A DNA stretch of 54,983 nucleotides from Streptococcus pseudopneumoniae. Lineage in GTDB: Bacteria > Bacillota > Bacilli > Lactobacillales > Streptococcaceae. The notes under the pieces were generated by a model that saw only the letters and a program-made list of their open reading frames with translations, ran no database searches and was not told where the DNA came from. Location of the stretch: contig NZ_JUPG01000113.1 in NCBI RefSeq assembly GCF_001074825.1, positions 1-54,983 on the forward strand, in the 5' to 3' direction. Each line of letters begins with the position of its first letter. Position 1 is the stretch's first letter. Shown one piece after another: positions 47,911-54,983 of the stretch. The translations under genes were made by a program, and so were the position numbers.

Positions 47911-48983
47911 CTATCTATTCTTCCAGGCTTGGTAACGGGTATCAATCAATAACTGAGTAAGGCGTCCCATGGTTTCCCTTTCTTCTGGAGTGAGGGATTG
48001 CGCTTGGACAAAGAGATGATGAATGTGTTCAATAGCCTTGAAGGAAGACAAGTCATTGATGGAGCTAATGCCAGCATCAAGAATGGTGCCAAAGAAGAGG
48101 TCGAAGTAGAGCTGAAGTTCCTCATCAGGGACTGTGGAAACCCATTCTTTGAAGGTCGTGTCGACTTGTTGGCTCTCGCTATTGGTCTTATCCAGTTGGA
48201 CAAAGTGTTTGTTCTCAATTTGCCAGCTAAAAGTATCGTGCTGGGCGATACCACCCAAGGCAGTACTGTGCACGATGATTTGGTAGGCAGGAATTTCTAG
48301 CATCATACCGATAATAGAACCTTGTGGGATAAAGACCTTGGTTCTATCCATTATTCTTTGATAGCCCTCGCTTTGTGTCAGTTCTTTGTGGAGACCAGGC
48401 GCATCAAAGGTATAAACTGCTGTGATCTGATTTTGCAAGCTTTGCTCAATTTGACTAGCAGCATAGATAGCTAGATTTCCTCCTTTGGAATGCCCAGCCA
48501 GAATGACCTTTTGCTTAGGATGATGGGCAAAAAAGTTCTTTAAATAGGAGAGGCATGCATTTGAGCAGGAATTTCCTTCATATAGGTCAGGTGGAAATCT
48601 TCTTTCCAGCCAACAATACTGTCATCTGTCCCACGAAAGACAATCAGATAGGTATCGAGAGTGAGACGGTAGGTCATAGCCGCAAATTGCTTTTGCAGTT
48701 CAGGGTCGATGTCGTTGATAAAATGGGAGAGTTTGCAATTCTTGAAGCGTTTGTGTCGAGCCAATTCATCCAACAACTGGAGCCGATTTTTATTGGTCAA
48801 CATGTTCGATTCTCTTGGAACCTGAGGTGCAAGGGCTAAAAGACGCTGAGGAGTTGTGGAGACTAGATTATCAAAGGAGAGGTAGGTGGTTTCTGTTAAG
48901 GCTAAAACATCTAATTCATTCAATGGAAGGTCGTAAAAGGAATCGTGCACTACATCTTTCAGATAGTCAAAAATATTGTCCAT
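47911..48983 (-). pseudogene. DUF2974 alpha/beta-hydrolase (lipase-like) broken by a 1-base deletion
   Basis: The first frame starts at 48983 (MDNIFDYLKDVVHDS) and reads through FRGTDDSIVGWKEDF to a stop at 48540-48542. The reading continues in another frame from about 48550 as SYLKNFF..., KVILAGHSKGGNLAIYAA and on to the stop at 47911. Restoring one base near 48545-48552 gives a single frame of about 357 residues, the usual size for this family. The nucleophile motif GHSKGG is in the second part, so the first fragment alone cannot be active. A TTG at 48436-48438 could start the second part but would lack the nucleophile. Confidence 0.85.
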
Positions 48984-49106
48984 AAGGGCTCCTTTCTTTT
49001 TATTTATCTTATCACAATCACATAGAATTTACTAGTTGGTTTGTACGAGCTCTCTACATACCGACCTATAATGGTATAATTCAGATACATAGAAGACAGT
49101 TTGCTT

Positions 49107-49883
49107 TTATTTCAAACCTCTAAACATACTTGTTTGTATCTGTTTGTCGTCAATCCCATTCTCTTTTAAGAAATTTTTCATCTCATTTATATCATCAGGT
49201 TGGCCGGTCAAGAGATAAATAGCTTGGTTGCCGTATTTCTCAACCGCATTTTTTAGAAATGCTTGGCTTTGAGAAAAGGTTTCGCTAGTTTTATAAGTTA
49301 GATTCGGATTGTTCTGACTAAGCTCTCTTAACTCATTATCAAAAATGCTTACTCCTTTGTCTAAATGATTAAGAATGATGGAGCGCTTACCAGCCCACTC
49401 TTTCACAACTGAACGTAGAGTAGAAATACCGACATCAGAGGCAAAACAAACCAGTGCTTGGTCATTGTCTTCAACAGATAAAGATGACTCCAGCAAACTC
49501 ATCTCAATTTCACTACCAGCTGATAAATGTGTTAAGGTTTCCTTGAACACGCTACCACTATTATGGGTTACAATAAGAATTTCGTCCTCATCAGGAGTGG
49601 AAGCAAGAGTTAGCCATCGACTAGTCTGTTCCTCCTTTACTGGACTTTTGTTTGTACCAAGCGAGCTATCAGGAAGCTTAAACTGAGCATAGGAGCCAGC
49701 TTTCCATATTTGATTTTTTGGTTTTGTGATGTGAACTAAATATAAATCTCCGCTGGGATTTTCAATGGATTGTATCGATAAAGTCTGACTTCGTCCAAGG
49801 TAGGCAATGATTCCCCAAGATATAAAGCCGAGCACTCCAAGTGTAGTTAGAATAATCATGAACATTTTTTTCCCTCGTTTCAT
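49107..49883 (-). CDS. Membrane-anchored flavoreductase-like oxidoreductase
   Basis: A 258-residue protein with one N-terminal transmembrane helix (about 8-30), then a FAD-binding FR-type domain (RWLTLASTP fits the RxYSxAS-type motif) and an NAD-binding domain (CFASDVGISTLRSVV). The C-terminal SMFRGL is also seen in FNR-like reductases. It might be an envelope electron-transfer enzyme. A TetR gene lies directly upstream on the same strand, with an operator palindrome between them. Confidence 0.8.
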   Translation of the reverse strand: MKRGKKMFMIILTTLGVLGFISWGIIAYLGRSQTLSIQSIENPSGDLYLVHITKPKNQIWKAGSYAQFKLPDSSLGTNKSPVKEEQTSRWLTLASTPDEDEILIVTHNSGSVFKETLTHLSAGSEIEMSLLESSLSVEDNDQALVCFASDVGISTLRSVVKEWAGKRSIILNHLDKGVSIFDNELRELSQNNPNLTYKTSETFSQSQAFLKNAVEKYGNQAIYLLTGQPDDINEMKNFLKENGIDDKQIQTSMFRGLK

Positions 49884-49913
49884 TTTTAAGCTCCTATAGT
49901 GTAATAATTTTTA

Positions 49914-49940
49914 TGAATGAATAATATTTTTATTCATTCA
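49914..49940. promoter_or_regulatory. TetR operator before the flavoreductase gene
   Basis: Perfect 11-5-11 inverted repeat: TGAATGAATAA, 5 bases, TTATTCATTCA. It lies 31 bases from the flavoreductase start and repeats the arms found at 50554-50581. Confidence 0.75.
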
Positions 49941-49971
49941 AGGGTTTTCAAAAAATAAAGAAAAGATTTCT

Positions 49972-50535
49972 TTATTTCAATATTCCTTTAATGAAGTTGG
50001 TTGCTAGTATTTCTACAGTTTTGCTAATATCTGGAAAATCATTTTCTGTGATATGCATATCCATGTAGTAAAATAGGTTGTAAACCTGTAAAATATCTTG
50101 AATTTTTTCTGGTGAATAGCCTTCAGACCGCAAACGATTAGTAAAAGTTTTTACGAGAAATTGATGAAATGGATTCGCGACTTTCCCTTCTTCTGAAGAA
50201 TAGTAACTGTGTAACTCATCTGCAATAGCAGGATTATACCATTCAGCAAGAATTTTATTGGAAGAAATGAGGGTTCTGGACTGAGCAAAGAGTTGACTAA
50301 TAAGATCAATCATATCAGTTTCCCAATCCAGTTCTTCGATCATAGTTTGGCGAACACGATTGTTTTCATCAATATAGATATCTAAAAAAATAGCTTCTTT
50401 ACTTTCGTAATAGTTATAAAAAGATCCGACTGCCGTATGAGCTTGTCTAGCAATTTCTGAAATTCCTGTCGCCTTGTATCCTTTTTTTGAAAAAACTTCA
50501 TAAGCTGCGGATTTCAAAGCCTGTTTTTTGTCCAA
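49972..50535 (-). CDS. TetR-family repressor
   Basis: A 187-residue regulator with a TetR N-terminus (KKGYKATGISEIARQAHTAV, helix-turn-helix near 18-40; GSFYNYYESKEAIF). The C-terminal ligand domain is unlike a known one. It probably represses itself and the flavoreductase gene, because both have the same TGAATGAA palindrome upstream. Confidence 0.88.
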   Translation of the reverse strand: MDKKQALKSAAYEVFSKKGYKATGISEIARQAHTAVGSFYNYYESKEAIFLDIYIDENNRVRQTMIEELDWETDMIDLISQLFAQSRTLISSNKILAEWYNPAIADELHSYYSSEEGKVANPFHQFLVKTFTNRLRSEGYSPEKIQDILQVYNLFYYMDMHITENDFPDISKTVEILATNFIKGILK

Positions 50536-50553
50536 TTTGATTCACCTCTTTTC

Positions 50554-50581
50554 TGAATGAATATTAAATCTTGTTCATTCA
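50554..50581. promoter_or_regulatory. TetR operator before its own gene
   Basis: TGAATGAA, 12 bases, TTCATTCA. The half-sites match those at 49914-49940. It lies 19 bases upstream of the tetR start codon. Confidence 0.65.
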
Positions 50582-50949
50582 TATCTTAACAAATCTTTTT
50601 CAGATTGTCAATCTGAAAGCTAGAACTTTTTACGGATACCACTCGATAAGGAGCTTTTCAATGTTAGAAGAGTATAGAGTGTCGTTTTAACTACACTCAA
50701 GGTTTGGAAGAATAGATATAAATTTTGGCTAAGGGGATGGATAAAAGAACTGAAATGAAGGTTGAAAAAATTAAAAATAAAAGGGTAGGGCTGGAACTAT
50801 GTCTGAAAATAAGGTATGATATCAATGGGGTTATTCACTATCTGTCTTTGAGCTGTTGTGACAAGGAAATGTCAAAAAAGTATTAGATACTAAGCTCTCT
50901 ATTTATACTAAAGGATTTAAGACTCCTAAAATTAGCAAAGGAGAATCAG
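50582..50949. other. Intergenic region before the two-component system
   Basis: About 370 bases without a recognisable gene or repeat. A -10-like TATACT lies at 50914-50919 and an AAAGGAG ribosome site just before the ATG at 50950. No clear regulator site was found. Confidence 0.4.
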
Positions 50950-51627
50950 ATGCACAAGATTTTACTAGTAGAAGATGATCAGGTTATTCGTCAACAGGTC
51001 GGGAAAATGCTCTCTGAATGGGGATTTGAAGTGGTTCTGGTAGAAGACTTTATGGAAGTTTTGAGTCTTTTTGTCCAATCGGAACCTCATCTGGTCCTTA
51101 TGGATATTGGCTTGCCCTTATTTAATGGCTATCACTGGTGTCAGGAAATTCGCAAGATTTCCAAGGTGCCTATCATGTTTCTGTCTTCGAGAGACCAGGC
51201 CATGGATATCGTCATGGCAATCAATATGGGGGCGGATGACTTTGTGACCAAGCCTTTTGACCAGCAGGTTCTTTTAGCTAAGGTTCAGGGCTTGTTGCGC
51301 CGTTCCTATGAGTTCGGGCGTGACGAGAGTTTACTGGAATATGCAGGTGTTATCCTTAATACTAAATCCATGGATGTACATTATCAAGGGCAAGTCTTGA
51401 ATTTGACCAAGAATGAGTTTCAGATTTTACGCGTTTTGTTTGAGCATGCAGGCAATATCGTAGCGCGTGACGACCTGATGCGGGAACTTTGGAATAGTGA
51501 CTTTTTCATTGATGATAATACCCTCTCTGTCAATGTAGCTCGTTTGCGTAAAAAATTGGAAGAGCAGGGCTTGGTAGGATTTATCGAGACCAAGAAAGGG
51601 ATAGGGTATGGATTAAAGCATGCTTGA
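50950..51627 (+). CDS. OmpR-family response regulator
   Basis: A 225-residue regulator with a receiver domain (acidic pair D9, D10; phosphoacceptor D52 in LVLMDIGLP; K102-type TKPFD) and a C-terminal winged-helix domain (LTKNEFQILRVLF and DDNTLSVNVARLRKKL). It resembles pneumococcal RR01 of TCS01. It overlaps the kinase gene by 8 bases, so they are translated together. Targets unknown. Confidence 0.93.
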   Translation: MHKILLVEDDQVIRQQVGKMLSEWGFEVVLVEDFMEVLSLFVQSEPHLVLMDIGLPLFNGYHWCQEIRKISKVPIMFLSSRDQAMDIVMAINMGADDFVTKPFDQQVLLAKVQGLLRRSYEFGRDESLLEYAGVILNTKSMDVHYQGQVLNLTKNEFQILRVLFEHAGNIVARDDLMRELWNSDFFIDDNTLSVNVARLRKKLEEQGLVGFIETKKGIGYGLKHA

Positions 51628-52594
51628 TTGGAAACAATTTTTTCTAGCCTATCTGCGCTCCCGTAGTCGTCTGTTTGTTTATCTGCTTTCTTTGACGTTT
51701 CTGGTTTTGCTCTTTCAGTTTTTATTTGCAAGTTTAGGAACTTACTTTCTCTACTTTTTTCTCTTGTGTTGCTTTGTAACCATCTTATTTTTCACTTGGG
51801 ACATATTGGTGGAAATGCAGGTCTATCGTCAGGAAATTCTCTATGGGGAGAGGGAAGCTCAGTCTCCTTTGGAAAGAGCCTTGGCTGAAAAATTAGAAGC
51901 GCGGGAGATGGAACTCTATCAGCAGAGGTCTGACGCAGAAAGAAAACTGACGGATTTGCTGGATTACTATACCTTGTGGGTCCATCAGATAAAGACCCCC
52001 ATTGCAGCCAATCAACTCTTAGTTGCAGAAGTGGTCGACCGTCAACTGAAGCAGCAATTAGAACAGGAAATTTTCAAGATTGATTCCTATACCAATCTAG
52101 TTTTACAGTACCTGCGTTTAGAAAGTTTTCATGACGATTTGGTTTTAAAGCAAGTTCAAATTGAGGACTTGGTCAAGGAAATAATTCGTAAATATGCTCT
52201 TTTCTTTATTCAAAAAGGATTAAATGTCAATCTACATGACCTTGATAAAGAAATCGTGACGGATAAGAAGTGGTTGCTAGTAGTTATTGAGCAAATCATC
52301 TCAAATAGTCTCAAGTACACCAAGGAAGGTGGTCTGGAGATTTATATGGAAGGCCAGGAACTCTGTATCAAGGATACGGGAATCGGGATAAAAAACAGTG
52401 ATGTCCTCCGAGTCTTTGAACGTGGTTTCTCAGGATATAATGGACGCCTAACTCAGCAGTCATCTGGACTTGGACTTTACCTATCTAAGAAAATTTCTGA
52501 AGAACTGGGGCACCAGATTCGTATCGAGTCTGAGGTCGGAAAAGGAACGATAGTGCGGATTCAGTTTGCTCAAGTGAACTTAGTCCTTGAGTGA
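51620..52594 (+). CDS. Sensor histidine kinase, intramembrane-sensing type
   Basis: A 324-residue kinase with two transmembrane helices (about 17-38 and 41-62) and almost no extracellular loop, as in BceS-like kinases. The H-box is VHQIKTPIAA with H122, then the N-box NSLKYT, G1 DTGIGI and G2 SSGLGLYL. It probably senses through a partner membrane protein; none of the BceAB type is adjacent here. A weak hairpin near 52596-52628 follows. Confidence 0.92.
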   Translation: MLDWKQFFLAYLRSRSRLFVYLLSLTFLVLLFQFLFASLGTYFLYFFLLCCFVTILFFTWDILVEMQVYRQEILYGEREAQSPLERALAEKLEAREMELYQQRSDAERKLTDLLDYYTLWVHQIKTPIAANQLLVAEVVDRQLKQQLEQEIFKIDSYTNLVLQYLRLESFHDDLVLKQVQIEDLVKEIIRKYALFFIQKGLNVNLHDLDKEIVTDKKWLLVVIEQIISNSLKYTKEGGLEIYMEGQELCIKDTGIGIKNSDVLRVFERGFSGYNGRLTQQSSGLGLYLSKKISEELGHQIRIESEVGKGTIVRIQFAQVNLVLE

Positions 52595-53042
52595 GAAGAG
52601 ACAATGAGTTTTTACCCAATCTCTTTTTGCTATATTTCAGGATATTTGAAGACTGTTTTTTACAAAACCAATAATAGAGTTTTTAATACGGAATATAGTA
52701 TAAATACTGGTTCAAAGTGAAGTTTTGTATGCTTTATACTTTTGTTGAGTATAAAATCTATAAACTAAGGGTGAATTACAAAAATTAATTTGAGATGAAG
52801 TGAATTGTAGACTTGGGAAATGTCTCCTATTCGATTTCAGAATGAATCGTTGATACAGGATTAAAAGAACTGCAGCTTTCTTTTTATTTTGAATGAGATA
52901 GGTGTATATAGATTTGTGTAACTGGTGTAGAACTGTTTCCAAAGAATTATTGAATGTATCGAATACACACATTCTATTGATTTTGAACCAGTTTTTAATT
53001 TCTAAATGTTGTAATAGTTTTATCAAGTAAAAGGAGACTGCC
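52595..53042. other. AT-rich region without a clear gene
   Basis: About 450 bases of low coding quality. Short frames can be read, such as NCFQRIIECIEYTHSIDF near 52930-52985, but all are broken by stops. AAAAGGAG precedes the ATG at 53043. A possible weak kinase-gene terminator AAGAGA/TCTCTT lies at 52596-52625. This is probably decayed sequence. Confidence 0.4.
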
Positions 53043-53146
53043 ATGATTGGAGACAATATAAAATTCTTACGAAAATCACATAATCTGATATAACCAGAAT
53101 TTTCACGGATTGTGGGTGTGTCACGAAATAGCTTAAACCGTTAGAA
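53043..53146 (+). pseudogene. XRE-family regulator gene remnant, PezA-like N-terminus
   Basis: The frame starts MIGDNIKFLRKSHNLI after an AAAAGGAG site, then TAA at 53091-53093, then PEFSRIVGVSRNSLNR and TAG at 53142-53144. The intact PezA antitoxin of pneumococcus, from memory, begins MIGKNIKSLRKTHDLTQPEF with SRNSLSRYE. So the TAA replaces a CAA (Gln) and a base is lost in the Tyr codon. Only the first helix-turn-helix half remains; no toxin gene is present. Confidence 0.75.
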
Positions 53147-53377
53147 AAACTGAAAAAGCTTACTTTCAATAGAAGTATTGGAAATATTCATTTTACATCT
53201 ATCAAAGAAACATGGGATAGACCTATATTTTACAAAATAGCAAATTATATTTTGAATGATAGTAAAAACGGCAGTACTTGTGTGATTTATAATTATTGCA
53301 CTCAATGTCCGAGTATCGCACTATCTGAAATAGGGAATAGTAGAGATTGTTCTGCGATATGTAAAAAAACGCATTAG
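53132..53377 (+). other. Cys-rich open frame without a start codon, before an ABC exporter
   Basis: A frame open from 53132 to a TAG at 53375-53377 (81 codons) has no ATG. Its last part has six Cys and many Ser/Thr in about 34 residues: STCVIYNYCTQCPSIAL and RDCSAICKKTH. That composition resembles a modified-peptide core region. It ends 15 bases before the ABC gene. It may be the decayed end of the XRE-like gene in another frame, or a bacteriocin precursor that lost its start. No known leader type was recognised. Confidence 0.4.
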
Positions 53378-53392
53378 CAAGGAGTATCGTAT

Positions 53393-54904
53393 ATGCTACC
53401 ATATCTTAAAACTATTAGATGGTATCTCTTCTTTAATTTTCTTTTTGGTGTAGTATCGAATATCTGCACAGCTTTGTTACCGTATTTCACGCAGGCATTA
53501 ATCAAAGGGGATTATCAAGTAGCTCTATATGGTTACTCTATGTCAGTGGCTGGCTATTTGAGTTGTAACTATATCCAAATGATACTTGATTGGAAGCAGG
53601 GGATTATCTTTTCGACTACTTTGAAAAATGAGTGGTTTCGTTCACTTCTGGGACTCAGTCACCACGATTTCAAGCAGAAAACAGTAGCAGAGTATATTTC
53701 CTATCAATCTAATGACCTAGATTCGTTGGAAAAGGATTACCTTCCTCCATTGATGAGTTTTATCAAACAAATTTTACGTATCATCATTTACGCTTTCATT
53801 ATTAGCAGAACAATTAATCCTATTGTATCACTGATTTTAATCTTTTCTACTGGAATTAGTATTCAAATTCCTAAAATCGTTGGGAAGTTGACCGCTAATC
53901 GTAGACAGGTTTACTTGAAAAAACAAGGAGATTACTATCGAACTTTGGAGGATTTGCTCATGGGACATCATTTGGTAAATAAACTAACTATGTCGCATTT
54001 TTTGAATCAACAAAAGAGTTCTCTAAAGAATTTGCAGGATAAGTATTTTAAGTATGGTTTGACAAAAATTACAGGCATCTTATTGACAGGTGTTTCTTTT
54101 GAATTCATTAGTCTTGTTCTGTTTATTTATTTAGCCTACTCTCTATCTCACCAGCAACTCGGTATTCCTGAGGTGGTGGCGAGTTTCGGATATATTAATG
54201 CTTTTTCTGAACCAATACAGGAAATCCTTTATGATTTACAAATGTTAGAGTCCGTAAAGCCTGTAATCAAGAGTTTTCAAAACATTGTTGGGAGACCCGT
54301 TTCAGTTCAAGCACCTCAACATTCTTTTGATACGATTACTTTGAAAAACATTTCCAAACAACTGGGAGAATCAAAATTGATAATTACTTCCGCTACGATT
54401 CAAAAAGGGGATAAAATTGCGCTTATTGGTAAGAATGGGTCTGGAAAAAGTAGTCTTCTCAACATTTTAAATGGAACAGATGAAGATTTTGAAGGACAAA
54501 TTGTGCTAGATGGGCTTGTTTTGGACCATCTTTGGGGAAGATTCGGTATGATTCTGCAACAAGAACATACATTTATTTCGAGCTATGAAAATAATGTAAC
54601 GCTATTCAATAGTTTCAATGAAAAATTCAGAGAAGAAGATTTTGAAAAAATTCCACCACAATCCCTGTCAGGTGGTCAGCAACAACGAATGTATTTAAAT
54701 CGTGAGAAAAATCGTAAAAATCCATTGCTTATCCTAGACGAACCTTTCTCTGCCTTGGATACTAATCAGTTTAAAATGGAATTGGAAAGAGTTCTGGAAC
54801 TACCAAGTGCCGTCATTGTTACTTTACATCGCCAAAACGAATTATTAAGTAAGTTTGACCAAGTTTGGGAAATTAAGAATGGAGAACTTGTAATTTTGAA
54901 ATAG
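53393..54904 (+). CDS. ABC transporter with fused membrane and ATPase domains, possible peptide exporter
   Basis: A 503-residue half-transporter. Six hydrophobic segments lie in the first 280 residues. The ATPase follows with Walker A GKNGSGKSS, signature LSGGQQQRM, Walker B LLILDEPF, D-loop SALD and the H-loop His in VTLHRQ. The stretch between Walker A and the signature is short (about 75 residues), so the helical subdomain is reduced. No peptidase C39 domain is present. AAGGAG precedes the ATG. Neighbours suggest peptide or bacteriocin export; the substrate is unknown. Confidence 0.85.
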   Translation: MLPYLKTIRWYLFFNFLFGVVSNICTALLPYFTQALIKGDYQVALYGYSMSVAGYLSCNYIQMILDWKQGIIFSTTLKNEWFRSLLGLSHHDFKQKTVAEYISYQSNDLDSLEKDYLPPLMSFIKQILRIIIYAFIISRTINPIVSLILIFSTGISIQIPKIVGKLTANRRQVYLKKQGDYYRTLEDLLMGHHLVNKLTMSHFLNQQKSSLKNLQDKYFKYGLTKITGILLTGVSFEFISLVLFIYLAYSLSHQQLGIPEVVASFGYINAFSEPIQEILYDLQMLESVKPVIKSFQNIVGRPVSVQAPQHSFDTITLKNISKQLGESKLIITSATIQKGDKIALIGKNGSGKSSLLNILNGTDEDFEGQIVLDGLVLDHLWGRFGMILQQEHTFISSYENNVTLFNSFNEKFREEDFEKIPPQSLSGGQQQRMYLNREKNRKNPLLILDEPFSALDTNQFKMELERVLELPSAVIVTLHRQNELLSKFDQVWEIKNGELVILK

Positions 54905-54942
54905 CTAAATTATAAAGAATAAAACGCATAGTATCTGAACTG

Positions 54943-54983
54943 CACCCCAAAAGTTAGACAGAAAAAATCTAACTTTTGGGGTG
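54943..54983. repeat. Perfect inverted repeat at the window end
   Basis: CACCCCAAAAGTTAGA and TCTAACTTTTGGGGTG pair over 16 bases with a 9-base loop. The sequence resembles terminal repeats of streptococcal IS3-family elements. It could be two IS ends, the start of an element, or a terminator for the ABC gene. The window ends inside or at its edge. Confidence 0.6.

Noticed and set aside
52712..53056. 114-codon minus-strand frame between the histidine kinase and the XRE remnant
   Set aside because: It overlaps the start of the XRE remnant, has poor codon use and no recognisable domain. It is probably chance in AT-rich decayed DNA.

Overview
The window looks like chromosome from a mitis-group Streptococcus: S. 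pneumoniae, S. pseudopneumoniae, S. mitis or a close relative. The evidence is an AT-rich genome with strong AGGAGG ribosome sites, a pneumococcal-type sialic acid locus, the pbp2b-recR-ddl-murF and ftsA-ftsZ-ylm-divIVA-ileS blocks, the psaBCA manganese transporter, BOX repeats, an IS1167-like element and a choline-binding cell-wall amidase. Species cannot be fixed without a search. Gene names rest on motifs and remembered family sequences; no database was consulted.

Layout. (1) 1-9336 is a sialic acid catabolic locus. nanE, the lipoprotein-dependent ABC importer satABC, a YhcH anomerase-like gene and a YesL-like membrane gene form the first block. The lyase and a ROK kinase form a second block, and an RpiR-type regulator faces them. 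The two blocks share an almost identical promoter module (palindrome, cre-like site over the -35, -10) with the same spacings. A RelB/RelE-like toxin-antitoxin pair sits between two copies of one hairpin terminator. (2) 9480-24740 is cell wall and division: pbp2b (with Ala at position 446, the usual signature of penicillin-resistant alleles), recR, ddl, murF, a YwaF-like membrane protein, ftsA, ftsZ, ylmE, sepF, ylmG, ylmH, divIVA, and ileS behind an Ile T-box. (3) 24970-31780 holds a nucleotidyltransferase, gpmA, a complete ISL3-family element with an 8-bp target duplication that split gpmA from its terminator, and a MacB-like ABC pair. (4) 31870-37210 holds tpx, psaA, psaC and psaB under an MntR/PsaR-type operator, with divergent pepO. 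(5) 37450-42655 holds a metallo-beta-lactamase-fold hydrolase, a choline-binding amidase, relA and dtd. (6) 42690-50540 is a mixed region: two tandem paralogous membrane genes, one cut by an amber codon; pnuC; psaR; a phosphoesterase; an Rrf2 regulator; a YdcF-like protein; a frameshifted lipase; and a TetR/flavoreductase pair with two matching operators. (7) 50950-54983 holds a two-component system, a decayed XRE gene, a Cys-rich open frame without a start codon, an ABC exporter, and a perfect inverted repeat at the window edge.

How it works together: sialic acid enters through SatABC, may be helped by the YhcH anomerase, is cleaved by the lyase to ManNAc and pyruvate, phosphorylated by the ROK kinase and epimerised by NanE. 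NanR and CcpA probably control both promoters. PsaR represses psaBCA when manganese is sufficient. The most unusual parts are the repeated nan promoter module, the terminator-flanked toxin-antitoxin cassette, the IS end that doubles as a terminator, and the decayed bacteriocin-like locus at the right end.
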